Below are positions 13,552-19,679 of a stretch of DNA of 23,662 bases, piece by piece (within the stretch, counting starts at the first letter, position 1; each line of letters begins with the position of its first letter). The notes beneath the pieces are model-generated. The model did no database searches and was not told where the DNA came from. It was given only the letters and a program-made list of their open reading frames with translations. The stretch covers positions 1 through 23,662 of IMG/VR virus record IMGVR_UViG_3300043410_002039; one strand, written 5' to 3'. Both the position numbers and the translations under genes were made by a program. Origin of the DNA: a virus.

Positions 13552-14230
13552 GCGTGTTTTGGACAAAGGCTATGTACGTCTGGTTGATAAGATGGGAGAC
13601 GATCTCTCTATTGTCAATGCTGCTCGTGTTTCCTACGATAAAGAGTCGGAGGAATTTGGAGAGCGTGACCAAAAACTAATTCAGTTCCTTATCCGTGAGG
13701 GACACACAAGCCCATTCCGCCACGCTGCTCTAACATTTGAGGTTTATGCACCTCTCTTTGTAGCACGTCAATGGTGGAAGTATGCAGTGGCATCTACACA
13801 CTTGGACGACCAGAATGGATGGAATGAATCTTCACGTCGTTATGTAACTGAGGATGAAGAGTTTTATGTTCCAAACAAATATGAGTGGCGTAGCAAGCCT
13901 GAGAATAGTAAGCAGGGTAGCGGTGAACCGTTAGGTAGCGAAACTGGTGATTATTTCTACCACGAGCTTCTTCAAACAATTGATGATGGCGTTAAATATT
14001 ATCACGAAGCTATGGATGCAGGTGTTGCACCAGAGTTAGCACGTTTGTTTCTACCAGCATATGGAATGTATGTACGCTGGCGTTGGACGGTATCACTTCA
14101 GGGGGCAATGACATTCCTTGAGCAACGTCTTGGACATGATGCACAGATAGAAATTCAAGAGTATGCGAGGGCAGTGGCTCAGATCGTAGGAGAAGCCTTC
14201 CCTGAAACATACAAAGCATTTAATGTATAA
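13535..14230 (+). CDS. thyX: Flavin-dependent thymidylate synthase, divergent motif
   Basis: 231 residues, GTG start inside the preceding ORF. It makes dTMP from dUMP using FAD, NADPH and methylene-tetrahydrofolate. Family segments: EGHTSPFRHAALTFEVYAPL, FVARQWW (75-81), NESSRRYV (97-104), FLPAYGMYVRWRWTVSLQG and a C-terminal LGHDAQIEIQEYA. The usual RHRxxSxNExSxR motif is altered: RHR is read as Lys82-Tyr-Ala and about nine residues (THLDDQNGW) are inserted between the Ser and the Asn-Glu-Ser-Ser-Arg. With the deaminase at 6988 and NrdF it completes a dTTP route. The substrate-binding Arg in NESSRR is kept, so activity is likely. Confidence 0.9.
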   Translation: MRILNKRVLDKGYVRLVDKMGDDLSIVNAARVSYDKESEEFGERDQKLIQFLIREGHTSPFRHAALTFEVYAPLFVARQWWKYAVASTHLDDQNGWNESSRRYVTEDEEFYVPNKYEWRSKPENSKQGSGEPLGSETGDYFYHELLQTIDDGVKYYHEAMDAGVAPELARLFLPAYGMYVRWRWTVSLQGAMTFLEQRLGHDAQIEIQEYARAVAQIVGEAFPETYKAFNV

Positions 14231-14241
14231 TAGGAGATAAG

Positions 14242-14889
14242 ATGGTTACGGTTGATACAAGTAGTTATCCTCGTTCTTATTTTGGGGATAACCCACCACC
14301 TATGGAGGAAGTAAAAATGGAAACAGAAGTAGAAAAGCCAAAGGCAAAGCGTAAGGCAGTGTCGCCACAACAGGCAGCACAGAAGAAGGCAGAGCGACAG
14401 AAGCTTGCTACCTATGCACGACAGGAAGCAAAACGTGCTCCAAAGGTGCAGATCGATCAGCGATTGATTCTGTGGACATGGATTACTGGTATCATTGTTG
14501 CCTTTGTTTCTTCAGCTTTAGTTTCATTTAATGGCATTACGGCAGTAGCACAGTTTGTAGGACTCAGCTACGACTGGATCGGATACCTGTTCTTCTTCTT
14601 CATTGAGTTGATGTATCTGCTCTTCCTTATTGCATACCTTCTTCTTGCATCTCGTGTAGACGAAGATGGAGTACCAGAGCGTACAACAGGAGCCTTCTGG
14701 GGCATGTTTTCCTTTGGTGCAATTGCAGTTGTAGCTAACGCATTCCACACAATTGATTTCTGGCAGTATGACTTTACAGAGCCACGTCTCTGGGCAGGTA
14801 CAGTCCTTTCAATTGCAGCACCTATTGCTATTATCAGTGCATCTAAGATGGCTTCTAGAGTAGTGTTTGCCAAGGCTATACGTCTCTAG
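14242..14889 (+). CDS. Four-helix integral membrane protein
   Basis: 215 residues, AGGAGATAAG before the ATG. The first 70 residues are soluble, Lys/Ala/Gln-rich and strongly basic (KAKRKAVSPQQAAQKKAERQ). Four hydrophobic segments follow, at about 76-98, 110-135, 150-170 and 180-200. It resembles actinobacterial DUF2637-like phage proteins in layout, but I am not certain. The N-terminal basic cytoplasmic domain could bind nucleic acid or the polymerase at the membrane. It ends eight bases before tRNA-Ile. Confidence 0.8.
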   Translation: MVTVDTSSYPRSYFGDNPPPMEEVKMETEVEKPKAKRKAVSPQQAAQKKAERQKLATYARQEAKRAPKVQIDQRLILWTWITGIIVAFVSSALVSFNGITAVAQFVGLSYDWIGYLFFFFIELMYLLFLIAYLLLASRVDEDGVPERTTGAFWGMFSFGAIAVVANAFHTIDFWQYDFTEPRLWAGTVLSIAAPIAIISASKMASRVVFAKAIRL

Positions 14890-14896
14890 TCCAACT

Positions 14897-14973
14897 GGGG
14901 CAGTAGCATAACTGGTAAATGCAATACTCTTATAAGGTATCGATAGTGGGTTCAAGCCCCACCTGCCCTACCA
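14897..14973 (+). tRNA. tRNA-Ile (TAT)
   Basis: The acceptor GGGGCAG pairs with CTGCCCT (14963-14969, first pair G-U). The anticodon stem ATACT/GGTAT has loop CTTATAA and TAT at 14931-14933. The T arm is GTGGG-TTCAAGC-CCCAC. Discriminator A; CCA is encoded. An unmodified UAU anticodon reads AUA directly, without the lysidine route used by host CAU isoacceptors. Confidence 0.88.
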
Positions 14974-14974
14974 A

Positions 14975-15047
14975 GCCCCTGTAGCTCAGAGGATAGAGCG
15001 TCGGACTTCTAATCCGTGCGTCGCTGGTTCGAATCCAGTCAGGGGTG
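14975..15047 (+). tRNA. tRNA-Arg (TCT)
   Basis: The acceptor GCCCCTG pairs with CAGGGGT (15040-15046, first pair G-U). Anticodon loop CTTCTAA with TCT at 15008-15010; the T arm is GCTGG-TTCGAAT-CCAGT. Discriminator G; no encoded CCA. It reads AGA/AGG, codons used often here and rare in high-GC actinobacteria. Its 3' nine bases overlap the stop end of the minus-strand Stealth gene. Confidence 0.92.
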
Positions 15048-15743
15048 CTCATAAGGTGAAGGTTCACTAAATACTTCTAGAACCTTCCCACGCACCATTT
15101 CAAATGAATCATCAATTGTAGATAAGAATGGTTGCTCATTATTTAAATAGTCATAGGACTTACCCATTAGCTTTCCGTTTCTATATACTTTTACATCTTC
15201 ATGCGTATCGCTGTGAGTGATAAACATATTGCCGTAAACAGATCTCCATAGGCTTGTAGAATCCTTCAGTGCCTCGTTGAGCTTATCCTTATTCATATTC
15301 ATTGGAACATGCATCTCAAAATCCAGGGGATTGTCAAAGCCCATCCGTAATAGACCATCATAAGTAACCTTAAGACAATTAGTATAGATACCATGTGGAG
15401 CCAACTTCTTGTATAGATCTATTTTGTCACTAAGTAATCCACCATTCCAGTCTGTAAATGTATCCGTATATTGTAAAACAAAGAAGTCATCGTTCATGAG
15501 AATAAAGTCATCGGAGATCTCGTCAGAGTCTGCAATAGTCTGTAGACCTATCTTCTCTCTATTAAATTTAAGAGGCACTCGTGTAGGGTCAGACGGTGCA
15601 AATATATAATTGCCTGTATACCATTCTGGCTTACCACCAACTACCCACAGATTATCGTGTGGTAAATTCTCCATCACACTTCTGATTGAGTATCTTAGTT
15701 CTTCGTTCTGTTTTCCAGGACGGCAGTTATAAACAATATCCAA
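15039..15743 (-). CDS. Stealth-family sugar-phosphate transferase
   Basis: 234 residues. The TTG start is fixed by an in-frame TAA directly upstream, with TAGGAATTAA as ribosome site. Stealth conserved region 1 appears as MDIVYNCRPGKQNEELRYSI and region 2 as RSVMENLPHDNLWVVGGKPEW then DEISDDFILMNDDFFVL (74-90), with the core MNDDFF. Stealth proteins are hexose-1-phosphate transferases that build phosphodiester-linked capsular or wall polysaccharides. A later TFTDWNGGLLSDKIDLYK segment fits region 3 poorly, so this may be a short variant. The stop codon lies within the tRNA-Arg acceptor sequence on the other strand. With the GT4-GT69-like fusion and GMD it points to phage-encoded surface glycan modification. 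Confidence 0.82.
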   Translation of the reverse strand: MDIVYNCRPGKQNEELRYSIRSVMENLPHDNLWVVGGKPEWYTGNYIFAPSDPTRVPLKFNREKIGLQTIADSDEISDDFILMNDDFFVLQYTDTFTDWNGGLLSDKIDLYKKLAPHGIYTNCLKVTYDGLLRMGFDNPLDFEMHVPMNMNKDKLNEALKDSTSLWRSVYGNMFITHSDTHEDVKVYRNGKLMGKSYDYLNNEQPFLSTIDDSFEMVRGKVLEVFSEPSPYEHP

Positions 15744-15764
15744 TTAATTCCTATCGACATTACA

Positions 15765-15786
15765 AGTATACCAAACATGCTATACT
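15765..15786. promoter_or_regulatory. Overlapping divergent promoters (Stealth gene / HNH gene)
   Basis: AGTATA (15765-15770; TATACT on the minus strand) and TATACT (15781-15786 on the plus strand) lie only ten bases apart. The plus copy is an extended -10 (TGCTATACT). Polymerase on one would block the other. Confidence 0.65.
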
Positions 15787-15793
15787 ATTACCG

Positions 15794-16057
15794 ATGTCCA
15801 TAACAGAACATTTACCAGCTCTACAACAGTATAAAGAAGAACACGGCTGTGCTGACTGTGGAGAGTCTTTCCCCCACTTTGTTTTGGAATTCGATCATCG
15901 TCCAGGAGAACGTAAGTTTGGTAATGTCTATCGTGTGCTCAAGAAGTATGGATGGGACAAGGCTTGGGCAGAGGTCAATAAGTGTGACGTTGTATGCTCA
16001 AACTGTCATAAGCTTAGAACTTATGCAAGAGAACAAGAACTACTAAACGCTTCTTAG
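15794..16057 (+). CDS. HNH-type endonuclease, leaderless
   Basis: 87 residues from the ATG at 15794, seven bases after TATACT, so no leader and no Shine-Dalgarno. Zinc pairs: CADC (19-22) and CSNCH (68-72). The catalytic segment LEFDHRPGERK (31-41) provides the Asp-His of the ββα-metal fold, and the final HKLRT is typical of HNH. Small free-standing HNH proteins in phages are homing endonucleases or packaging helpers; here the intergenic setting suggests homing. Its last 15 bases overlap the opposing gene. The promoter is nearly the same as that of the other HNH gene at 20722. Confidence 0.85.
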   Translation: MSITEHLPALQQYKEEHGCADCGESFPHFVLEFDHRPGERKFGNVYRVLKKYGWDKAWAEVNKCDVVCSNCHKLRTYAREQELLNAS

Positions 16058-16255
16058 GAGTCGCTCTAATGCCCAGTCAAGGACTGCGGCAGCGATATCA
16101 TCACCAGATGCATCCTTTTCTTGAATCATTCTACGCATTTCTAAAGACATTTTAGTTCGTTGCTCTTCGACTGTTGACTGGTAAAGTTCGATAAGATGGT
16201 TTTCGATAATAGCCATATGTACTCTTCCATCTCTACCTATATTAGTATCCTTCAT
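16043..16255 (-). CDS. Small helical hypothetical protein
   Basis: 70 residues from the ATG at 16255, which overlaps the HAD stop as TAATG. A GTG at 16270 would add five residues. Helical and amphipathic: ENHLIELYQSTVEEQRTKMS then RRMIQEKD, ending DWALERLLRSV. No motif recognised. Co-transcribed with the HAD phosphatase; a regulatory or partner role is possible. Confidence 0.7.
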   Translation of the reverse strand: MKDTNIGRDGRVHMAIIENHLIELYQSTVEEQRTKMSLEMRRMIQEKDASGDDIAAAVLDWALERLLRSV

Positions 16256-16620
16256 TACCAGATCTCCCACATCTTTTCTACTTGAGGAAGCGAGGCAGGG
16301 TCCAGTGTTTTGAGTCCAGCTCTTCTGTACCCTGCTCTCGCCTCTGAGTTGTTTTCAATAGCCAACGTTACCCCTTGCAAACGCTTTGCAGTCTGATACT
16401 TAAATTCATTGTCCGACAATGGACCTGGATTCATATATAACCGTGAGTAACGTACACCTGCTGCACGTAATGCTCTAACGGTTTCAGCCTTTTGCTTAGG
16501 GCTTCGCCCAGTGACAATGTAGATTGGCCCACGAAGGGTCTTAAGGTAGTTAATAGTCCTTTGGATAGGTTGTGTACCATTCCTCAGAAGGGTATCGTCA
16601 ATATCTACGATTGTCGCCAT
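16255..16620 (-). CDS. HAD-superfamily phosphatase
   Basis: 121 residues. The four HAD motifs are in order: VDIDDTLL (Asp6 and Asp8), IVTGRS (Thr37), Lys74 in FKYQTAKR, and AIENN (88-92), although motif IV lacks the usual Asp pair. The size and the Thr-Gly-Arg motif resemble the phosphatase half of T4 polynucleotide kinase and phage 5'-nucleotidase-like HADs. Substrate unknown; nucleotide or nucleic-acid 3'-phosphate ends are plausible. The start is six bases after a minus-strand TATAAT, so it is leaderless. Confidence 0.85.
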   Translation of the reverse strand: MATIVDIDDTLLRNGTQPIQRTINYLKTLRGPIYIVTGRSPKQKAETVRALRAAGVRYSRLYMNPGPLSDNEFKYQTAKRLQGVTLAIENNSEARAGYRRAGLKTLDPASLPQVEKMWEIW

Positions 16621-16626
16621 GTATTA

Positions 16627-16632
16627 ATTATA
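16627..16632 (-). promoter_or_regulatory. -10 element for the leaderless HAD gene
   Basis: TATAAT on the minus strand at 16632-16627, with TAATAC between it and the ATG at 16620. No convincing -35. Bases 16633-16748 carry no gene that I can support. Confidence 0.65.
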
Positions 16633-16748
16633 CAGGACATTCAGAGTGAGTGGACAAAAACTGATCCATTTCGTAAATGCTGAAAGAATAGATAGTCTCA
16701 TTACAAAAATCGCAGGTAGAGCTAAGAGAAACTTCTTTAGTTATAAGT

Positions 16749-16777
16749 TTGACCACACATAAAGTATAGCCTATAAT
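16749..16777 (+). promoter_or_regulatory. Promoter for the leaderless 39-residue gene
   Basis: TTGACC (16749-16754), 17-base spacer, TATAAT (16772-16777), then six bases to the ATG at 16784. Confidence 0.85.
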
Positions 16778-16783
16778 AGATGT

Positions 16784-16903
16784 ATGAACTTTGAATATCC
16801 AATCTTTCCAGATCGTACATACCGAATTGATGTTGACGGTGAAAAATATTACATCACAGGGGAGAATTTAATCGCTCTCGTACTTGACAAAATCAACGAT
16901 TGA
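16784..16903 (+). CDS. 39-residue leaderless protein
   Basis: Starts six bases after a near-consensus promoter and has no Shine-Dalgarno. The sequence has the look of a small beta-hairpin fold: RTYRIDVDGEKYYITGEN followed by a helix (LIALVLDKIND). The reading frame holds the -35 of the next promoter near its end, so the two units are nested. No family recognised. Support comes from the promoter geometry and plausible folding composition. Confidence 0.65.
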   Translation: MNFEYPIFPDRTYRIDVDGEKYYITGENLIALVLDKIND

Positions 16904-16912
16904 TGGGATAAT
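16884..16912 (+). promoter_or_regulatory. Promoter for the leaderless gene at 16919
   Basis: TTGACA (16884-16889), 17-base spacer, GATAAT (16907-16912), then AGGGGT and the ATG at 16919. Confidence 0.85.
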
Positions 16913-16918
16913 AGGGGT

Positions 16919-17161
16919 ATGAAGAAAATATTTATCCCAACACCTCGTAACCTTAAGCGTAGAGACGAACTCATGATGAAGCGTGGTGCTCGTCAAATGA
17001 AAGAGCGTCTCGTAGAGCTTGTAGAGAATCGCATGGAAAACGGTATCTTTGAGATTGAGGATGCCTACAAGCAGGGACACCCCAAGATGGGTGACTACTT
17101 GAGTGGTGCTGTTGCAGCCTGTACAGCAATTATCGGATCTATCAGAAAGAATGAATTCTAA
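16919..17161 (+). CDS. Small basic helical protein, leaderless
   Basis: 80 residues. N-terminal half strongly basic: RNLKRRDELMMKRGARQMKER, then helical with EIEDAYKQG, ending in a Gly/Ala-rich hydrophobic run (MGDYLSGAVAACTAIIGSI). It could bind nucleic acid through the N-terminus. No motif recognised. The ATG follows the -10 by six bases, and TAATG couples it to the next gene. Confidence 0.75.
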   Translation: MKKIFIPTPRNLKRRDELMMKRGARQMKERLVELVENRMENGIFEIEDAYKQGHPKMGDYLSGAVAACTAIIGSIRKNEF

Positions 17162-17370
17162 TGACAGACTATACAACAATTAAGTTGGACGACCTTGACG
17201 AATTCCAGCAGGATATTGTCAATGCAGTAATCAATGAGGGAAGAATGCGACAAAAAGAAGAAGTCTTAGCAAAGATTGAACGCAAGATTACAGAGGCATA
17301 TGCCAACAATGACCGTGAACTGGTTGTATTTCTTGAAGAACTAATTAGAGACCTTGACCTTGATATGTAA
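17161..17370 (+). CDS. Small acidic helical protein
   Basis: 69 residues, TAATG-coupled. Acidic: IKLDDLDEFQQDIVNAVI then NEGRMRQKEEVLAKIERKI and a Leu/Asp-rich end. The NEGRMRQKEEV segment vaguely recalls the G-x(n)-ER-x-RI pattern of the genes at 12888, 19294 and 19479. Function unknown. A basic partner is encoded directly upstream. Confidence 0.75.
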   Translation: MTDYTTIKLDDLDEFQQDIVNAVINEGRMRQKEEVLAKIERKITEAYANNDRELVVFLEELIRDLDLDM

Positions 17371-17440
17371 GAAACACCGTGTCCCCTACCGTGGGGGATA
17401 TTGCAGAATCTGTTATGAAGAAAGGCAGAAGCGTGGCTAA
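17360..17440 (+). CDS. Possible 26-residue zinc-knuckle peptide
   Basis: An open frame overlapping the previous gene reads CKKHRVPYRGGYCRICYEER, a Cys-x2-His ... Cys-x2-Cys arrangement that is hard to get by chance. The start is uncertain: TTG at 17360 or 17354, with only a weak AGAG upstream. Its stop overlaps the GTG of the next small frame. Tiny single-zinc proteins of this kind occur in actinophages, but I cannot confirm translation. Confidence 0.45.
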   Translation: MICKKHRVPYRGGYCRICYEERQKRG

Positions 17441-17543
17441 GACAATTGTACATTTTGGATCTCCAGAAGGGACTAAGTATGGAGACAAAGACACTTCAAA
17501 GATTGTTATTATCGATGGGAGCAGTCGTGCCAACCCAAGTTGA
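17433..17543 (+). CDS. 36-residue frame overlapping the next gene
   Basis: GTG start with AAAGG seven bases upstream. It reads AKTIVHFGSPEGTKYGD then KIVIIDGSSRANPS, which looks protein-like. It overlaps 17479-17772 by 65 bases in another frame. Either two genes overlap, or a single longer gene has been split by a frameshift near 17520-17545. Confidence 0.45.
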   Translation: MAKTIVHFGSPEGTKYGDKDTSKIVIIDGSSRANPS

Positions 17544-17772
17544 AATGCGTGTTAACGGAAGCATTATTCAAACACTTCACGTTGGTAGAATCGAAGGTAC
17601 TGAGGATAAGCACTCAATCAATACCTACCTTGCAGTAATCCGTCGTCCAGGAGAGCAACCAGACTGGTATGCAGACGATGCCGTAGAGTTTCAGCACCAG
17701 TATGGCAACGGTATTGTAGAACTGACTCGCAGAGCACTAAACGCAATTAAGGAGAATGAAGAGAATGGATAA
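17479..17772 (+). CDS. Hypothetical protein
   Basis: 97 residues from the ATG at 17479, with AGAAGGG eight bases upstream; the TTG at 17446 has no such site. The conserved-looking part begins at QVEMRVNGSIIQTLHVGRIE and continues through DWYADDAVEFQHQYGNGIVE with a C-terminal helix. The first 20 residues overlap the 36-residue frame and look less protein-like, so the native start may differ. No family assigned. Its end overlaps the MazG/DUF1599-like gene by eight bases. Confidence 0.7.
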   Translation: METKTLQRLLLSMGAVVPTQVEMRVNGSIIQTLHVGRIEGTEDKHSINTYLAVIRRPGEQPDWYADDAVEFQHQYGNGIVELTRRALNAIKENEENG

Positions 17773-18043
17773 ATTCGATAACGATGTAGCCAATGTGTAC
17801 GATATTGCACAAAAGGTTCTACTCAAGAAACACAAGGATTATGGTCCCAAGAACATCAGTGGGTCTCCAGGTGGGGCATTGAATGGTTTGCGTGTACGTA
17901 TGCATGACAAGCTTGCTCGTATTAACCACCTCATTGATTCTGGTGCAACACCTGAGAATGAATCCTTAATTGATTCCTTCCTTGATCTTATGAACTATGC
18001 TGCAATTGCACAGTTAGTGATTAGAGATGAGTGGCCTGAGTGA
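17765..18043 (+). CDS. DUF1599 / MazG-like nucleotide-associated protein
   Basis: 92 residues from the ATG at 17765, chosen over 17756 because GGAG (17751-17754) is too close to the latter. Pattern: KKHKDYGPKNIS, PGGALNGLRVRMHDKLARIN and ENESLIDSFLDLMNYAAIAQ, which is the DUF1599 all-alpha signature with its Glu-Ser-Leu-x-Asp and Asp-Leu-x-Asn metal-site-like residues. These proteins resemble all-alpha NTP pyrophosphohydrolases and are often found in phages near nucleotide metabolism genes. A house-cleaning or modified-nucleotide role is plausible. Confidence 0.82.
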   Translation: MDKFDNDVANVYDIAQKVLLKKHKDYGPKNISGSPGGALNGLRVRMHDKLARINHLIDSGATPENESLIDSFLDLMNYAAIAQLVIRDEWPE

Positions 18044-18171
18044 CAAAAACTATTTTAGAACATTCTGATACGTTTGAACGTATTGAGGTGGATATCGTAG
18101 CCACCACTAATCGTTGGGCATACACATCCGATGGATACTACTACGATCTTAGATTTTGGAGGGTACAGTGA
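18040..18171 (+). CDS. 43-residue protein
   Basis: GTG start overlapping the previous stop (GTGA), and its own stop overlaps the next GTG in the same way. Aromatic-rich: TTNRWAYTSDGYYYDLRFWR, suggesting a small beta sheet. No family recognised. The tight double overlap supports translation by coupling. Confidence 0.6.
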   Translation: MTKTILEHSDTFERIEVDIVATTNRWAYTSDGYYYDLRFWRVQ

Positions 18172-18506
18172 AAAACAAAGTAGAAATTAAATATGTTAGT
18201 AGTAAGAATGAAGACTTTCTAACATTTATACCAGACCATTGGGAAATGACAGTTTGGAGTGATATTGTTGGTAAGCAAGTTATTCACCTTACTACAGAAC
18301 AGGCAATGGTAGTAGCTCTTGGAATTGGTGTCGTAAAGGATGCTGGTAAAAAGGAAGGTTACGAAAAGGCTAAGAAGAAGTACAAGGCTATTAATAATAT
18401 CTATAAGATGAATATCCCTGTACAGGAAACAATTAAGCCTTGGGAAGATGCAGATGTCCCCATGAAATGGAATCCTAACTGGAAGCTTAATGATCCAAAC
18501 GCATAA
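18168..18506 (+). CDS. Hypothetical protein
   Basis: 112 residues from the GTG at 18168; TTGGAGG six bases upstream supports this start over the TTG at 18156. N-terminal beta-like half (VEIKYVSSKNEDFLTFIPDH), a helix TEQAMVVALGIGVV, then a basic helix (GKKEGYEKAKKKYKA) and a Trp/Pro-rich end. No motif recognised. Confidence 0.75.
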   Translation: MKNKVEIKYVSSKNEDFLTFIPDHWEMTVWSDIVGKQVIHLTTEQAMVVALGIGVVKDAGKKEGYEKAKKKYKAINNIYKMNIPVQETIKPWEDADVPMKWNPNWKLNDPNA

Positions 18507-18615
18507 TCACCTAGAGTGCATATGTGGAACAGTATGTACAAACATGATACATCCAGAACAAATCGAAGACTTTTGGGAAGCACACGAGGAATGTTATGAA
18601 CAACGAAAACTTTAG
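18490..18615 (+). CDS. Possible 41-residue Cys-containing protein
   Basis: ATG at 18490 with GGAAG upstream; the frame bridges the gap between two genes and overlaps both. It contains CICGTVC, one later Cys, and an acidic, aromatic helix (PEQIEDFWEAHEECYEQ). The stretch of 89 bases would otherwise be the only gap in this packed operon. Plausible, not proven. Confidence 0.5.
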   Translation: MIQTHNHLECICGTVCTNMIHPEQIEDFWEAHEECYEQRKL

Positions 18616-18781
18616 CAGTGCGTTGCAAAAAGCAATGGACAACTCAGAATACATTGGACGTATCAAAGCACAGAATGAGGTCCTTAAGCTTGTTTGGGAA
18701 TTGAACAAGCAGGGTAGGATTAGCAATGACGTGGCACAGGTATTTGCACTTGAATTGTCACTTGACTTACCACCCAACTAA
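18596..18781 (+). CDS. Small helical hypothetical protein
   Basis: 61 residues; GAGGAATGTT precedes the ATG. Helical: FSSALQKAMDNSEYIGRIKA then NEVLKLVWELNKQGR. The first half resembles other small phage helical proteins here only loosely. A promoter overlaps its end. Confidence 0.7.
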   Translation: MNNENFSSALQKAMDNSEYIGRIKAQNEVLKLVWELNKQGRISNDVAQVFALELSLDLPPN

Positions 18782-18790
18782 CGGTATAAT
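18762..18790 (+). promoter_or_regulatory. Promoter for the DNA glycosylase operon
   Basis: TTGACT (18762-18767), 17-base spacer, TATAAT (18785-18790). Unlike several neighbours it gives a normal leader with AGGAGA before the ATG at 18815. Confidence 0.9.
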
Positions 18791-18814
18791 AGATACATAA
18801 CGCATAGGAGAGAC

Positions 18815-19294
18815 ATGCAAACCTTTTTACCATTTTACAGCAGTCAGGCATCAGCAGAGGTGCTTGACTCACGTCGTCTTAACAAGCAGATTCTAGAAGG
18901 CTACCAGATCCTCAAGGTTCTTGGCAATCCAGATCCTCGTGCTGGATGGCGTAATCATCCTGCTGTCAAGATGTGGCGTGGTCACGAGTTCTCATTGTTT
19001 GGATATATCATGAACATGGTTGCAGAAGCCAAGACTCGTGGTATCAAGACTGACAAGAACGAAGCCAACCTTTGGGAACTTCACGCTACTCAGTTTGAAC
19101 AGTGGGGTCTTGGTATGCCTGACTGGTATCAGGACGAGGAAAAGATGAAGCGTGTTACTACTACACACAAGGCTAACCTTTATCGTAAAGATCCTGTTTA
19201 CTATTACCACTTTGCAGATGCAGTAGACGACGAATACAACAAGCCCTGCTGCGAGAAGTGCAACTACTACTGGGTTACACACGAGGTAGCGTAA
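18815..19294 (+). CDS. Pyrimidine-dimer DNA glycosylase family protein (MSMEG_6728-type)
   Basis: 159 residues. The N-terminus MQTFLPFYSSQASAEVLDSR then RRLNKQILEGYQIL, WRNHPAVKMWRGHE, and the later HKANLYRKDPVYY are the signature blocks of the actinobacterial MSMEG_6728 family, related to pyrimidine-dimer glycosylase (T4 DenV-like). It would cut the glycosidic bond at UV dimers and begin base excision repair. The final Cys-Cys-x2-Cys segment (CCEKCNYY) may add a metal site. First gene of a transcript that continues into three small paralogues. UV repair suits a phage of surface waters, but this is speculation. Confidence 0.85.
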   Translation: MQTFLPFYSSQASAEVLDSRRLNKQILEGYQILKVLGNPDPRAGWRNHPAVKMWRGHEFSLFGYIMNMVAEAKTRGIKTDKNEANLWELHATQFEQWGLGMPDWYQDEEKMKRVTTTHKANLYRKDPVYYYHFADAVDDEYNKPCCEKCNYYWVTHEVA

Positions 19295-19479
19295 TGACTG
19301 AAGATCGATGGGAAGCTTTTGGTGACTATGATGATGATATTAAGTTTAATGAAGGGGTAAAGCATGAGCGTGAACGCATCCTTGATCTGCCACTTATGCA
19401 CGAAGGATGGGGCGGTAAGCACCGTTCAGAAGATTGCGTTACCTGTGATAACATCGCTCTTATCAAGGGAGAGAACTAA
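19294..19479 (+). CDS. Small ALIKGEN-family protein 1
   Basis: 61 residues from the ATG at 19294 (TAATG overlap). It contains FNEGVKHERERILDLP, a CVTCDN pair, and the C-terminus IALIKGEN, which recurs in the next two genes. The first of a tandem set. Function unknown; the G-x(n)-ERxRI helix also occurs in the gene at 12888. Confidence 0.78.
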   Translation: MTEDRWEAFGDYDDDIKFNEGVKHERERILDLPLMHEGWGGKHRSEDCVTCDNIALIKGEN

Positions 19480-19679
19480 TGAGCAAAGAAACCGAAACAT
19501 CATACAAGCGTGGGGTAGCAGTTGAGCGTTTACGAATTATCGACCTGATAAATGCATGCCCAAGAGTAGATGGAGAAAAGTGGCATGTCGAAAACGTGAT
19601 GTGTTGTGAAGGGCGTTGTGACTTTGACCTTGCAGAATATCAAGACCGCCTCATCGCACTTATCAAGGGAGAGAACTGA
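19479..19679 (+). CDS. Small ALIKGEN-family protein 2
   Basis: 66 residues, TAATG overlap. YKRGVAVERLRIIDLINACP matches the ERxRI helix, followed by Cys-Cys-x3-Cys and an identical IALIKGEN end. DNA at the junction (CTTATCAAGGGAGAGAACT) is repeated at the end of the previous gene, which points to tandem duplication. Four Cys in the middle may bind a metal. Confidence 0.8.
   Translation: MSKETETSYKRGVAVERLRIIDLINACPRVDGEKWHVENVMCCEGRCDFDLAEYQDRLIALIKGEN

Noticed and set aside
14975-15047. tRNA genes as prophage att sites
   Set aside because: No integrase, no split or duplicated tRNA 3' end, and lytic-phage gene content around them.
15686-15793. N-terminal extension of the HNH protein from 15686
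   Set aside because: It would cross the divergent promoters and the Stealth gene start; the ATG at 15794 fits the leaderless geometry and the HNH domain begins after it.
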